DNA of 64,000 nucleotides from Planctomycetota bacterium (GCA_020631815.1 JACKGW010000004.1:186001-250000), one strand, 5' to 3'. Positions 32,574 through 42,974 are shown, counted from the stretch's first letter. The notes: generated by a model from the sequence alone, not told the origin. Program-made: numbers and translations.

Positions 32574-34364
32574 ATGGGCGTAGCGCAGCTTCGCGGTGTG
32601 ACGGTTGCGTTCGGCGGTGCGCCTGTGCTCGACGAGGTCGACCTCGTCATCGAGCCCGGGGAGCGCTTGGCGTTGATCGGGCGCAACGGCGCTGGCAAGT
32701 CGACGCTGCTCAAGGTCCTCGACGGGACGCTCGCGCCCGACGGCGGCGAGGTCAGCCGGGCCTCGGGCACGCGCGTGGCGCGCCTGGACCAGCGCGTGCC
32801 GGAGAGCGCCACGGGCACGGCCCTCGATGCGGTGATGGCCGATCGCCACGACGCAATCGACGAGCACATTGCCCGGGCCGCCCTCTCGCGCCTGGGCATC
32901 GCGGACGACGCGCCCGTGCAGGGTCTCTCGGCCGGTCAGCAGCGCCGCGTGCTCTTGGCCCGTGCGTTGGCGGGCGAGCCCGACCTGCTCCTGCTCGACG
33001 AGCCCACGAACCACCTCGACGTGGCGACCATCGCGGACCTGGAAGAGGCGCTGGTCCGCACCAAGCCCACGCTCGTCTTCGTCACCCACGACCGGGCCCT
33101 GCTGCGACGTCTGGCCACGGGCATCCTCGACCTGGATCGCGGGCACCTGACGCGCCACCCCGCCGACTACGACGCCTACCTGGAGGAGCGCGCGTCCTTC
33201 CGCGAGCAGGAGGCGTCCCAGCGCGCGCTGTTCGACAAGCGCCTCGCCCAGGAGGAGTCCTGGATCCGCGAGGGCGTCCGCGAGCGGCGCAAGCGCAACA
33301 TGGGCCGCGTGGGTCGCCTGCTGGCCATGCGCGACGAGCGAGCCGTACGCCGCGACGCGACGGGCACGGTGCGCATGGAGGCGGACGCCGCGGGTCGCTC
33401 GGGTCGCGTCGTGGCCCGCGCCCACGACCTGGGCATCACGCTGGGTGGGCGCACGCTGGTGAAGGGGTTCACGACGCAGATCGACCGCGGCGACCGCATC
33501 GGCATCGTCGGGCCCAACGGCGCGGGCAAGACCACGCTCGTGCGGGTGTTGCTCGGCGAGCTGGCGGCGACCGAGGGCAAGGTCGAGCTCGGCACCAATG
33601 TGGCCGTGGGCTACTTCGACCAGATCCACGCCTCACTCGACTTGGCCAAGAGCGCGGTCGACAACGTGGCCGACGGCGCATCGACCGTCACCGTGAACGG
33701 CAAGGAACGCCACGTCCTCGGCTACCTGGCCTCGTTCCTCTTCAGCGCCGAGCAAGCACGCCATCCGGTCTCGCTCTACTCCGGCGGTGAGCGCAATCGC
33801 CTCCTGCTGGCGCGCCTGTTCGCGCGACCGAGCAACGTGTTGGTGCTCGACGAGCCCACCAACGACCTCGACATGGAGACCATGGAGGTGCTCGAGGCGC
33901 TGCTGGCCGACTACGAGGGCACGATCCTGCTGGTCAGCCACGACCGCGCGCTGCTCGAGGCCACGGTGGAGCGTCTCTGGGTGCTGGATGGCGAGGGCGA
34001 CGTGCGCGAGATCGTGGGTGGCCCCGTGGACTGGCGTCGCCTGGGTGCGCCGGAGCCGGCTGCCGAGGCGCGCAAGCGCTCCACGACGCCCGCGAAGCCT
34101 GCCAAGGCTGCTCCCGCGCTCGACAAGCACCAGCGCAAGGAGCTGAAGGACCTGCCCGCGCGCATCGAGACGCTGGAGACCGAGCTGGCCCGCCGCCACG
34201 AGGCGATGGCCGACCCGGCGTTCTTCCGCCAGGACGGTGCCACGATCGCCGCCGCGCGCACGGCCCTGGAAGCGCTGGAAGCGAAGATCGCCGAGGCCTA
34301 CGCGCGCTGGGAAGAGCTGTCCGCTTTGGAGGCCGGCGGCTCGTCGGCCAACCGGATCTCGTAA
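32574..34364 (+). CDS. uup: ABC-F family ATPase, Uup-like
   Basis: A 596-residue soluble protein with two ABC domains. Domain 1 has Walker A GRNGAGKST, signature LSAGQQRR and Walker B LLLLDEPTNHLD; domain 2 has GPNGAGKTT, LYSGGERNR and VLVLDEPTNDLD. The linker between them is charged (about residues 190-270). A C-terminal coiled coil (about 525-590, LPARIETLETELARRHEAM) is typical of Uup. ABC-F proteins act on ribosomes or, for Uup, bind branched DNA; they are not transporters. ATG 32574 is 5 bp after the upstream stop. The 3' end overlaps the opposite gene by 67 bp. Confidence 0.88.
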   Translation: MGVAQLRGVTVAFGGAPVLDEVDLVIEPGERLALIGRNGAGKSTLLKVLDGTLAPDGGEVSRASGTRVARLDQRVPESATGTALDAVMADRHDAIDEHIARAALSRLGIADDAPVQGLSAGQQRRVLLARALAGEPDLLLLDEPTNHLDVATIADLEEALVRTKPTLVFVTHDRALLRRLATGILDLDRGHLTRHPADYDAYLEERASFREQEASQRALFDKRLAQEESWIREGVRERRKRNMGRVGRLLAMRDERAVRRDATGTVRMEADAAGRSGRVVARAHDLGITLGGRTLVKGFTTQIDRGDRIGIVGPNGAGKTTLVRVLLGELAATEGKVELGTNVAVGYFDQIHASLDLAKSAVDNVADGASTVTVNGKERHVLGYLASFLFSAEQARHPVSLYSGGERNRLLLARLFARPSNVLVLDEPTNDLDMETMEVLEALLADYEGTILLVSHDRALLEATVERLWVLDGEGDVREIVGGPVDWRRLGAPEPAAEARKRSTTPAKPAKAAPALDKHQRKELKDLPARIETLETELARRHEAMADPAFFRQDGATIAAARTALEALEAKIAEAYARWEELSALEAGGSSANRIS

Positions 34365-35296
34365 AGCACCTGGTCGAGCCAGGCGCCCGCTTCGATGGGC
34401 GCCTCGCGCTGCGGATGGTCGGCGTCGATGCACGACGCCACGGGCCCGAGGATGGTCCACGGCGTCGGGTGGCAGAACTGCACCACGCTCATGCGCTCGC
34501 CGGGCTGGTCGGGGTCGGCCACCACGCGATGCCAGCCGGGCGGGATCCGCCCGTTGGAGATGCGGTCCAACATGAGACCCGTGTTGAGGATCGCGTGGCC
34601 TTCGGGCGGCGCGGCCGGCACCCACGCGCCGTCGACTTCCACCTCGAGGCCCTTCGCCGTGGCGCGCGGCAGGGCGGTGATGAGGTTGATGTCCGCGTGG
34701 CGCTCGGCCCACACGTGCCCACCCGCCGGTGCCTCGACCATGGGCGGGTAGCGGATGGCCCGCGCCAGCGTGGGGCCGTCGACGAGCATCCGGTCGAAGA
34801 ACGACGGCGCGAGCCCCAAGCCCTCCGCCACGATGCGCAGGAACCGCGTCTGCAGGTCGAGCAAGGCGTCGAAGAGGCGGCCGAGGGCGTCGGCGATGCC
34901 CGGCACGAGGGCGTCGGGTAGCACGCGCGGCATGTAGCGGTGCGGGTACCGCTTCGCCAGCGGATGTCCCGCCGGCAGCTCGGGCCCCCAGTTGAGCATC
35001 TCCTTCCAATCGGGCACGTCGGACACGGCCGCCGTCTCCACGAGGAGGCCCGTGTAGCCGGTCTGCCCCTGCGACCCGGGTGCGCGACACGTCGCCTTCA
35101 CGTCGGCCGGCAGCGCGAAGAAGGCGCCGAGCAGGGCGTAGGCCTCGTCGAGCAGCGCTTCGCTGACGTCGTGGCGGCTGTAGACGAAGCCCGTGGCCAA
35201 GCTGCGCCGCACGCCATCCACGACGGCGCAGCGCGCAGCGGCATCTCCCCGCTCGTAGCGCAGCAGGTCGACGTCGAGGATCGCGTCGCCGGCCAT
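34298..35296 (-). CDS. Isopenicillin-N-synthase-like 2-oxoglutarate/Fe(II) dioxygenase
   Basis: A 332-residue protein. The N-terminal DIOX_N-like part contains RRSLATGFVYSRHDVSEALL and GQTGYTGLLVETAA. Iron ligands are visible as His200 and Asp202 in AERHADINLITALP and His256 in PPGWHRVVA; Arg268 and Ser270 in GERMSVVQF fit the 2-oxoglutarate carboxylate site. ATG 35296 is 11 bp from the start of the dual ABC gene's 3' end, so the two may be cotranscribed. The substrate is unknown; such enzymes hydroxylate or close rings on small molecules. Confidence 0.85.
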   Translation of the reverse strand: MAGDAILDVDLLRYERGDAAARCAVVDGVRRSLATGFVYSRHDVSEALLDEAYALLGAFFALPADVKATCRAPGSQGQTGYTGLLVETAAVSDVPDWKEMLNWGPELPAGHPLAKRYPHRYMPRVLPDALVPGIADALGRLFDALLDLQTRFLRIVAEGLGLAPSFFDRMLVDGPTLARAIRYPPMVEAPAGGHVWAERHADINLITALPRATAKGLEVEVDGAWVPAAPPEGHAILNTGLMLDRISNGRIPPGWHRVVADPDQPGERMSVVQFCHPTPWTILGPVASCIDADHPQREAPIEAGAWLDQVLYEIRLADEPPASKADSSSQRA

Positions 35297-35307
35297 GCGG
35301 GCGACGC

Positions 35308-37125
35308 TTACTCGGCGCCGGCGGCGCGCCGCTCGGCCCGCTCGGCCTTGCGCTGGCGGATCTTGCCCAGGTCGTCCGAGGGCACGGCGTCGATGAGGCG
35401 ACGCGTGTAGGCCTCTTGCGGGTTCTCGTAGATCTCGCTGGCGACGCCCATCTCCACGATCTTGCCGGCCTTCATGACGGCCATCGTGTCGGACATGAAC
35501 TTCACCACCGACAGGTCGTGGCTGATGAAGATGTACGTGAGGCTGCGCGCCTCCTGCAGGTCCTTCAGCAGGTTGAGGACCTGCGCCTGCACGGACACGT
35601 CGAGCGCGCTGACCGACTCGTCGCAGACGAGGAACTCGGGCTCGAGCGCGAGGGCCCGCGCGATCGAGATGCGCTGGCGCTGACCGCCGGAGAACTCGTG
35701 CGGGTAGCGGTTCATGTGCTCGGGCTTGAGACCGACCTCGACGAGCAGCTCGGCCACGCGATCGGTGCGCTCGGAGCGCGAGCGGATCAGCTTGTGGACC
35801 TCCATGGGCTCCGAGATCATGTCGCCCACCGTCATGCGCGGGTTCAGCGACGAGTACGGGTCCTGGAAGATGATCTGCATGCGTCGGCGCATGGCGCGGA
35901 AAGCGCTGGAACCCATGCCGAAGAGGTCGCGGCCCTCGTAGAAGGCCTCGCCCTCGACGCGCGTGCCGCCCTTGTTCTCGATGAGGCGCAGGAGGGCCCG
36001 GCCCGTCGTGGTCTTGCCGCAGCCCGACTCGCCGACGAGCCCCAGGGTCTGACCGCGCCAGACGTCGAAGCTGACGTCGTCGACGGCGCGGACGTAGTCG
36101 TGCACGCGGCTGAAGACGCCCTTGCGGATGGGGAACCAGACGCGCAAGTCGCGCACGGACAGGAGCGGGTCGCCCTCGGGCGCCGTCAGCTTGTCCCGGC
36201 CGCGCATGCACCACGCCTCGAGCTCGTCGGCGTCGACCTGCTTGGGGGTGACGACGAGCTGATGGTCCTCGTCGATCTTCCAGTCCATGAACGTGGAGGT
36301 CGTGGGCAGACGCTTGTACGTGGTGTCGAGCGAGGGACGGCAGGCCAAGAGGCTGCGCGTGTAGGGATGCTGCGGGTTGCTGTAGATGTCGAGCACGTCG
36401 CCGTACTCGACCAAGTGCCCCTGGAACATCACGGCGACATCGTCGGCGATCTCGGCGATGACACCGAGATCGTGCGTGATGAACAGGATCGACATGCCGC
36501 GCTCGTCACGCAGGCGTCGGAGCAGGTCGAGGATCTGCTTCTGGATGGTCACGTCGAGCGCCGTGGTGGGCTCGTCGGCGATGAGCAGCTTGGGGTTGCA
36601 GCTCAAGGCCATGGCGATCATGACGCGCTGCTTCTGGCCGCCCGACATCTCGTGCGGGTAGCTGTCGATCCGGCGCTCGGGGTCGGGGATGTCGACCTCG
36701 CGGAACAGCTGGAGCACGCGCTCGCGCGCCTCCTCGCGGCTGATCTTCTCGTGGATCAGGATGGGCTCCATGACCTGGTCGCCGACCCGGAAGACCGGGT
36801 TCAGCGAAGTCATGGGCTCCTGGAAGATCATGCCGATGTCGCGGCCGCGCATGGCCCGCATCTGGCTGCGCGGCAGGCGCACGATGTCCTTGCCCAGGAA
36901 CGAGACCGTGCCCGCGTGGATGCGCGCCGTCTCGGGCGGCAGCAGCTGCATGATCGTCATGGCCGTGACGCTCTTGCCCGAGCCGGACTCACCCACGACG
37001 CCCAGCGTGTGCCCTTCCTTCAGGGCGATGGTGGTGCCGGGGGCGAGGTCCACGGCACGGACCACCTGGTCCTCGGTGTGGAACCACGTCTTGAGGTCCC
37101 GGATCTCGAGCAGATTGTCGGCCAT
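35308..37125 (-). CDS. Dual ATPase of a peptide/nickel-type ABC transporter
   Basis: A 605-residue fusion of the two ATPases (DppD-like then DppF-like). The first half has GESGSGKSV, signature MSGGQKQR and LLIADEPTTALD; the second has GESGCGKTT, signature FSGGQRQR and FLVCDESVSALD. Between them is an unusual ~80-residue insert (about 260-335, with MDWKIDEDHQLVVTPKQVD). Each half normally ends in a short C-terminal oligopeptide-transporter motif. No permease or binding protein is adjacent, so its partners are elsewhere. Cytoplasmic side of the membrane. Confidence 0.9.
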   Translation of the reverse strand: MADNLLEIRDLKTWFHTEDQVVRAVDLAPGTTIALKEGHTLGVVGESGSGKSVTAMTIMQLLPPETARIHAGTVSFLGKDIVRLPRSQMRAMRGRDIGMIFQEPMTSLNPVFRVGDQVMEPILIHEKISREEARERVLQLFREVDIPDPERRIDSYPHEMSGGQKQRVMIAMALSCNPKLLIADEPTTALDVTIQKQILDLLRRLRDERGMSILFITHDLGVIAEIADDVAVMFQGHLVEYGDVLDIYSNPQHPYTRSLLACRPSLDTTYKRLPTTSTFMDWKIDEDHQLVVTPKQVDADELEAWCMRGRDKLTAPEGDPLLSVRDLRVWFPIRKGVFSRVHDYVRAVDDVSFDVWRGQTLGLVGESGCGKTTTGRALLRLIENKGGTRVEGEAFYEGRDLFGMGSSAFRAMRRRMQIIFQDPYSSLNPRMTVGDMISEPMEVHKLIRSRSERTDRVAELLVEVGLKPEHMNRYPHEFSGGQRQRISIARALALEPEFLVCDESVSALDVSVQAQVLNLLKDLQEARSLTYIFISHDLSVVKFMSDTMAVMKAGKIVEMGVASEIYENPQEAYTRRLIDAVPSDDLGKIRQRKAERAERRAAGAE

Positions 37126-37194
37126 GGGGCGCGATTCTGGGGGCCCACGGGGAGGGTGTCAATGCGGGGGCTCCCGCGGACGTAGGCTCGGCGC

Positions 37195-37746
37195 ATGGAC
37201 ACCCAGACCCACGTGCGCAGGGCCACGCCCGAGGACGCCCGGGCGATCAGCGAGGTCCAGATCGCAGGGTGGCGCCATGCGTATCGGGGCATCGTGCCCG
37301 ACGCGATGCTCGACGAGCTGGACGTGGAGGCGGGCGCCGAGAGGCGCCGCGAGGGCATGGTGCGCGGGGCCGCTCGCGGCGTGGAGAACCACGTGCTCGA
37401 GCTGGAGGGTGACATCGTCGCGTGGGCCGCGTCCGGGCCCTGGCGCACCCGCGAAGGCACGGCGGTGCCCGGGCTCTTCGAGCTGTACGCCATCTACGTA
37501 GAGCCCTCGCGCATCGGGACCGGCCTGGGCCGCAGGCTGTGGCTCGCGGTCCTGGAGGGCCTTCCCGCGCGCGGTGCTCGCGAGCTGAGGCTCTGGACCT
37601 TCGTGGACAACACGCGTGCCCGCCGCTTCTACGAGCGGGCCGGCTTTCGGGAGGACGCCCGCGTCTCGCGCGAGATCCACGAGGGCACGGACGCGTGGAA
37701 GCTCTGCTACGTCCGCGACGTGGAGGGCGTCGGACCGGCTGCGTAG
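37195..37746 (+). CDS. GNAT family N-acetyltransferase
   Basis: A 183-residue protein. It shows the GNAT order: VRRATPEDARAISEVQIAGW for strand 1 and helix 1, LFELYAIYVEPSRIGTGLGR with the acetyl-CoA loop, LRLWTFVDNTRARRFYERAG for motif B. The acceptor is unknown. It precedes dut by 10 bp on the same strand, so the two are likely cotranscribed. Confidence 0.88.
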   Translation: MDTQTHVRRATPEDARAISEVQIAGWRHAYRGIVPDAMLDELDVEAGAERRREGMVRGAARGVENHVLELEGDIVAWAASGPWRTREGTAVPGLFELYAIYVEPSRIGTGLGRRLWLAVLEGLPARGARELRLWTFVDNTRARRFYERAGFREDARVSREIHEGTDAWKLCYVRDVEGVGPAA

Positions 37747-37756
37747 CGTGACGCGC

Positions 37757-38212
37757 ATGGATGCGCGCGCGATCGACGTTCCGCTCATGGTCTTGGAGCA
37801 CGGCAGGGGCTTGGCGCTGCCGGCCTACGAGACGTCCGGATCGGTGGGGTTGGACGTCCGCGCGGCCGTGGGCGAGCCGTTGGTCCTCGCGCCGGGCCAG
37901 CGCGCTCGCGTGCCCACGGGCCTCGCCCTGGCCGTGCCCTCAGGCTGGGAGTGTCAAGTCCGCCCGCGCAGCGGATGGGCCGCCAAGCACGGCGTGACGT
38001 GCCTGAACACGCCCGGCACCATCGACAGCGACTACCGCGGCGAGGTGCAGGTGCTGCTCGTCAACCTCGGTCAGGAGCCCGTGTCGATCCAGCGCGGCGA
38101 CCGCATCGCGCAGCTCGTCTTCGCGCCCGTTGGCCGCGCGACGTGGCAGGTCCAGGAGACGCTGGAGACCACGACCCGCGGCGCAGGAGGCTTCGGGCAC
38201 ACGGGCGCATGA
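37757..38212 (+). CDS. dut: dUTP diphosphatase
   Basis: A 151-residue trimeric dUTPase that hydrolyses dUTP to dUMP and diphosphate. Motifs 1-5 are visible: SVGLDVRAA, PRSGWAAKHGVT, NTPGTIDSDYRGEVQVLLVN, RGDRIAQLVFAPV and, at the end, RGAGGFGHTG. ATG 37757 is used; a GTG at 37748 is an alternative. It is convergent with anmK across a large inverted repeat. Confidence 0.96.
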   Translation: MDARAIDVPLMVLEHGRGLALPAYETSGSVGLDVRAAVGEPLVLAPGQRARVPTGLALAVPSGWECQVRPRSGWAAKHGVTCLNTPGTIDSDYRGEVQVLLVNLGQEPVSIQRGDRIAQLVFAPVGRATWQVQETLETTTRGAGGFGHTGA

Positions 38213-38217
38213 AGCCC

Positions 38218-38315
38218 GTACGGAGGCGGGGATTTCTTCCGCAACTTGCCGATGGCCACCTTCGCAAGCGGGAGAACAAGGCGGCAAGTTGCGGAAGAAT
38301 TCCCCGCCTCCGTAC
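38218..38315. repeat. 34-bp near-perfect inverted repeat between convergent genes
   Basis: Arms 38218-38251 and 38282-38315 begin GTACGGAGGCGGGGA and include TTCCGCAACTTGCCG. They mismatch at one of 34 positions, around a 30-base loop. The structure starts 5 bp after dut and ends 19 bp before the 3' end of anmK. Its place suits a bidirectional terminator, but there is no U-run and the arms are much longer than needed, so a MITE-like or REP-like insertion is also possible. Confidence 0.8.
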
Positions 38316-38334
38316 ACCCGACTCCGTACTCGAC

Positions 38335-39525
38335 TCAGGGCCGATGCACGGTCCCCAGCCGCATGTCGCGCGGCGCGCCCGTAGCGGCCGGAATGTTGCC
38401 CGGACGGTCGTGAAGCGCCTCGTGCGCCAACAGCGCGAACGCCACGGCTTCCTTGAGGTCGATCAGCTCCGGGCTCACCGTCTCGACTTCGAGGTCGAGG
38501 TCCGCGAACGCGTCACGAATCGCGCTGACCAGTGTCGGGTTGTGGCAGCCCCCACCGCTCAGCAGGATGCGACGCAGCTCCTCGCGGCCGGGGCGCACAT
38601 GCCACTCCCAGGCATCGCGCATCATGCGCGCCGTGGCCTCCACCGCCGTGCGCACGCGGTCCTCCAGCGACACGTCGGGGTGCGCGCTCGCGAGCTCGTC
38701 GGCAAGCGCGGGCCCCCACGTCGCGTAGCCCGCGCTCTTGGGTGGGGCCTGTCGCAACCACGCCGCGCGACGTGACCACAGGTCGAGCAGCAGGTCGTCG
38801 TCCACGCGGCCTCGCGCGCTGATCTCGCCATCGCGGTCGATGGCGTCGGGATCGACGGCGCGCGCAAACGCGTCGATGAGGGTGTTGGCAGGACCCGTGT
38901 CGAACGCGAGCACGGCCCGCCGCGCCGTGGCCGGGCCCACGCGCGGCAGCACGCTCACGTTCGCGATGCTGCCGAGGTTCCAGCAGGCCCGCTCCTCGTC
39001 CGCGTCGCCGAAGAGAAGCAAGTCGGCCAAGGGCACCAGCGGCGCCCCCTCCCCTCCGACGATCACGTCGCGAGCCCGGAAGTCGCTGACTACGGGGATG
39101 CCGGTAGCCACGGCCAGGGCTTCGCCGTGGCCGATCTGAAGCGTTACGGCCGGGTGGCCGTCCTGCCGCGGCCGGTGGAACACGGTCTGCCCGTGGGAGC
39201 CGATCGCCGCAACGTCCTCGGCCTGCACCCCCGCCGCGGCCAGGACGTCGGCGACGGCCCGGGCCCACAGGGCGGGCAGCTCGTAGTGCAGCGTGGCCAC
39301 CTCGGCGAGGTCACCTTCCACGGCGCGGGCCAAGCGCGCCCGGAGCGCGGCGTCGTACGGCACGGTCGTGCCGGCCAGCACCTCGGCCGTCCGCGCATCG
39401 CCGCCGCGGTCCGCCACGGCCACCAGGGCCACGTCGACGCCATCGCGGCTCATGCCGCTCATCAGCCCGACGTAGAGCGGCACGTTCCCGCCCGTCGGGG
39501 TCGACCCGCTCGCGCCTTCGTCCAT
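38335..39525 (-). CDS. anmK: Anhydro-N-acetylmuramic acid kinase
   Basis: A 396-residue sugar kinase for recycling 1,6-anhydro-MurNAc from the cell wall. The phosphate loop reads YVGLMSGMSRDGVDVALV, where most homologues have GTS in place of SRD. Further motifs are AIGSHGQTVFHRP, QIGHGEALAVATGIPVVSDF, LNLGSIANVSVLP-like (here WNLGSIANVSVLP), AFDTGPANTLID and LLSGGGCHNPTLV. Length is near normal. Its presence implies turnover of peptidoglycan. The divergent VWA gene starts 57 bp away. Confidence 0.93.
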   Translation of the reverse strand: MDEGASGSTPTGGNVPLYVGLMSGMSRDGVDVALVAVADRGGDARTAEVLAGTTVPYDAALRARLARAVEGDLAEVATLHYELPALWARAVADVLAAAGVQAEDVAAIGSHGQTVFHRPRQDGHPAVTLQIGHGEALAVATGIPVVSDFRARDVIVGGEGAPLVPLADLLLFGDADEERACWNLGSIANVSVLPRVGPATARRAVLAFDTGPANTLIDAFARAVDPDAIDRDGEISARGRVDDDLLLDLWSRRAAWLRQAPPKSAGYATWGPALADELASAHPDVSLEDRVRTAVEATARMMRDAWEWHVRPGREELRRILLSGGGCHNPTLVSAIRDAFADLDLEVETVSPELIDLKEAVAFALLAHEALHDRPGNIPAATGAPRDMRLGTVHRP

Positions 39526-39581
39526 CGAGGCAGCCTACCGCCGCCACTCCCTCCTCCCGCGAACCCAGCGCGCAGGGCAGG

Positions 39582-40667
39582 ATGGGAGGGATGCCGCGAC
39601 TCCACCTGCGCTCGGGCCTGCTTGCCCTGCTCGCCGCTTTGGCCTTCGCCGGCGCCGGGGAGACGCGGCCCGGTCGCGGCACGGTGGTCGAGCTGGGCCT
39701 CGTGCTCGACGACAGCGCCGGCATGGCGTCGTGGCACGACGCGGCCCGCATCGAGATCGGTCGCCTGCTCCTCGAGTCGTCGCGTTGGCGTCCGGCACCC
39801 CACGTTCGACTCGGCCTCGTCATGTACGGAACGGATGAGCTGGGGCGGGCCCGCGTTGCCCACGACCTCGGCGAAGACGTAGACGGCCTCCTCGACGTGC
39901 TGGGCGGAACGGAGGGGAAGGGCGGCGTGGAGGACGTGGCGTCCGCCATCGAGCACGCGCACGAGAGCTTGCGCTGGTCCCGCACGGCGGCGGTTCAGGC
40001 CCTGGTCCTCATCGGCAACGAGAGCCCCCACCAGGTTCCCGGCCGCGACCCGCGAGATGCGGCTCGCGCGGCGGCCCGCGACGGCCTTGTGGTCCACGTG
40101 CTCTACGCAGGCCACGAGGGCGACTTGTTCGCCGCGGAGTGGAAGGAGATCGCCGAAGCCGGGGGCGGTGCGATGCGCCTGCTCGTGCGGCCGAGCAGCC
40201 GCCGAGCGGCGCAAGACGAAGCCGCCGAGGCCGATGCCGCCAAGCGCTGGATCGAGCAGCTCGTGTTGCCTGCGGACGCGCGGCCACGGCTGCTGGCCCG
40301 CCACCGACGCGTCTCGAAGGCGTTCGCAGCGCTGGGCGCGGAGGCGCTGGACATCCGCCGCGCCCTCGTGGCCGCTGGTTTGATCGTCCCGCGCGAAGAC
40401 CTGGTCGGGCGCCACCAACGCGGCGAGCTCGACCCCGCCACGCCCGACGGCTGGCCCGCCGAGCAGGCGCAGCGAGCTCCCGAGGAGCGCCGCCGTCTGC
40501 TGGAGGAGATGGCCCGCCAGCGCGCCGAGGCCCGGGACGCCTGGTGCGCGACGATGTCGCGGGCGACGGGTGAGCCCCAGGGCGCCCTCGTGCAGATCTT
40601 GGCCGCCCAGGCCCGCGCAGCGGGCTTCACGCGGACCGGGCAGTCGGACGCGGCGACGGGCAGGTAG
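39582..40667 (+). CDS. Secreted von Willebrand factor A domain protein
   Basis: A 361-residue protein; an alternative ATG at 39591 would give MPRLHLRSGLLALL. A signal peptide covers about residues 1-28. The VWA domain (about 35-190) starts ELGLVLDDSAGMASW; the MIDAS motif DxSxS is only partly kept (DDSAG). It continues VRLGLVMYG and AVQALVLIGNESPH, as expected for the Rossmann-like fold. The C-terminal 150 residues are helical and charged. Probably periplasmic. A lipoprotein gene follows by 31 bp. Confidence 0.72.
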   Translation: MGGMPRLHLRSGLLALLAALAFAGAGETRPGRGTVVELGLVLDDSAGMASWHDAARIEIGRLLLESSRWRPAPHVRLGLVMYGTDELGRARVAHDLGEDVDGLLDVLGGTEGKGGVEDVASAIEHAHESLRWSRTAAVQALVLIGNESPHQVPGRDPRDAARAAARDGLVVHVLYAGHEGDLFAAEWKEIAEAGGGAMRLLVRPSSRRAAQDEAAEADAAKRWIEQLVLPADARPRLLARHRRVSKAFAALGAEALDIRRALVAAGLIVPREDLVGRHQRGELDPATPDGWPAEQAQRAPEERRRLLEEMARQRAEARDAWCATMSRATGEPQGALVQILAAQARAAGFTRTGQSDAATGR

Positions 40668-40698
40668 GCTCGGCGGCCAACGACCCGTGGAGACCCCG

Positions 40699-41283
40699 AT
40701 GCGCGCGCGACCGTTCCTCGCCCTGGCCCTGACCGCCCTGCTCCTGCCGCTTGCAGCCTGCGGCGACAAGGCGCCGCCGACTGGCGGCGGCACCCCGGCC
40801 GGTCCCGCGCAAGCCGCCCAGCCGGGCAGCGACGACGCCACCGCCAAGGGTCTGATGACCTTCCTGCAGGCGGTCATCGCCTCGCCGGACAAGCGTGCCG
40901 CGCTTTCCGCCACGCTGCGCCCGACCAAGGCGGACCTGGAGGCTCTGTTCGACGCGGAGCTGGCCGCGGCTGCGGAGGCCACCTACGGCCCCGCCTGGGA
41001 CAACGGTGAGCTCGTGCTCGGGCCGAAGAAGCCGGAACAGACCGAAGTCCTGCTCACCGCGGCCACCGTAGAGGACATCCAGGCTTGGCGCGGTGACGCC
41101 GCGGCCAAGTTCGCGGGTGGCTGGAAGAAGGTCGCGCCGCACTTGGCGCCCGGTCACACGTTCTATTCGGCCAAGCTCGTCGTGCCGGGGGAAGACCTCG
41201 GCATGCGCTTTGACGGCTTCGTCCACCTGAACGGCGGCTGGCGCATCGTGCCGGCTCCCTGGCGCCTGCTGAAGGACAACTAG
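40699..41283 (+). CDS. Putative lipoprotein
   Basis: A 194-residue protein with a lipobox: ALALTALLLPLAAC, where Cys is about residue 20. ATG 40699 is used; a GTG at 40687 is possible. The mature part begins with a Gly/Pro/Ala-rich linker and then a mixed domain (about 50-194) with WDNGELVLGPKKPEQTEVLL and GFVHLNGGWRIVPAPWRLLK, resembling SnoaL/NTF2-style stress-exported proteins in layout, though not recognised. Probably anchored in the outer or inner membrane. Confidence 0.7.
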   Translation: MRARPFLALALTALLLPLAACGDKAPPTGGGTPAGPAQAAQPGSDDATAKGLMTFLQAVIASPDKRAALSATLRPTKADLEALFDAELAAAAEATYGPAWDNGELVLGPKKPEQTEVLLTAATVEDIQAWRGDAAAKFAGGWKKVAPHLAPGHTFYSAKLVVPGEDLGMRFDGFVHLNGGWRIVPAPWRLLKDN

Positions 41284-41338
41284 CAGCCACGGCAACCCAC
41301 GTCCGCGACGGCCTGCCCCCCCCACCGAGTGTGACCGG

Positions 41339-42286
<948 letters not shown>

Positions 42287-42317
42287 CGGCCGTCCCGGGC
42301 GGGGAGGTGCGACGAAC

Positions 42318-42974
42318 ATGTTCATCAATCTCCTCCAGGTGCACCCGACGTACTACGTGACGTGGGTACTGGCGGTGATCGCGAGCGTGGTCCTGCACGA
42401 GCTCGGCCACGGCTTCGCGGCCATCCGCCAAGGGGATCGCACGCCGATCGTCAGTGGCCACATGACGCTGAACCCCATGGTCCACATGGGAGGGATCTCG
42501 CTCATCTTGCTGGCGGTGGTGGGCCTCGCGTTCGGCGCCATGCCCGTGAACCCGGCAGCCTTCCGGGGTCGCTTCGGTCGTGCCGCCGTGGCCTTCGCAG
42601 GCCCTGCCGTGAACCTGCTGATCGCCGCCAGCACGATCCTCCTGGCCGGTTTGCTCGTGCGCACGGGGCTCGTGACCCTGCCCATGTGGGAGCCGCACGT
42701 GATCCCCTACCGGCTCGACAGCGTGACGATCCTGCTCATCGTCGCGCAGCTCAATCTCGCGCTGTTCGCGTTCAACCTGTTGCCCATCCCGCCGCTGGAC
42801 GGCAGCACGGTCCTCGGCGACTTCTGGCCCGACTGGAAGCGCTGGACCTCCAACCCGGATCTGGCCCCCTTCTTCCAAGCCGGCTTCCTCCTCGTGTTCA
42901 TCTTCGGAGCACGCCTCTTCGTCGCCGCGGGGGATGCCACGGGCATCGCCTTCCGCGCCCTGGCCGGCGGCTAG
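42318..42974 (+). CDS. Site-2 protease family intramembrane metalloprotease
   Basis: A 218-residue polytopic M50 peptidase. The zinc motif HELGH is at residues 27-31 and the partner motif NLLPIPPLDG is in a later helix, supplying the third ligand Asp. Between them are FAGPAVNLLIAASTILLAG and LVARGLVT-type hydrophobic segments. It is a short S2P-like type without PDZ domain. The substrate is unknown. ATG 42318 lies 31 bp after the antiporter; the next gene is 6 bp downstream. Confidence 0.9.
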   Translation: MFINLLQVHPTYYVTWVLAVIASVVLHELGHGFAAIRQGDRTPIVSGHMTLNPMVHMGGISLILLAVVGLAFGAMPVNPAAFRGRFGRAAVAFAGPAVNLLIAASTILLAGLLVRTGLVTLPMWEPHVIPYRLDSVTILLIVAQLNLALFAFNLLPIPPLDGSTVLGDFWPDWKRWTSNPDLAPFFQAGFLLVFIFGARLFVAAGDATGIAFRALAGG

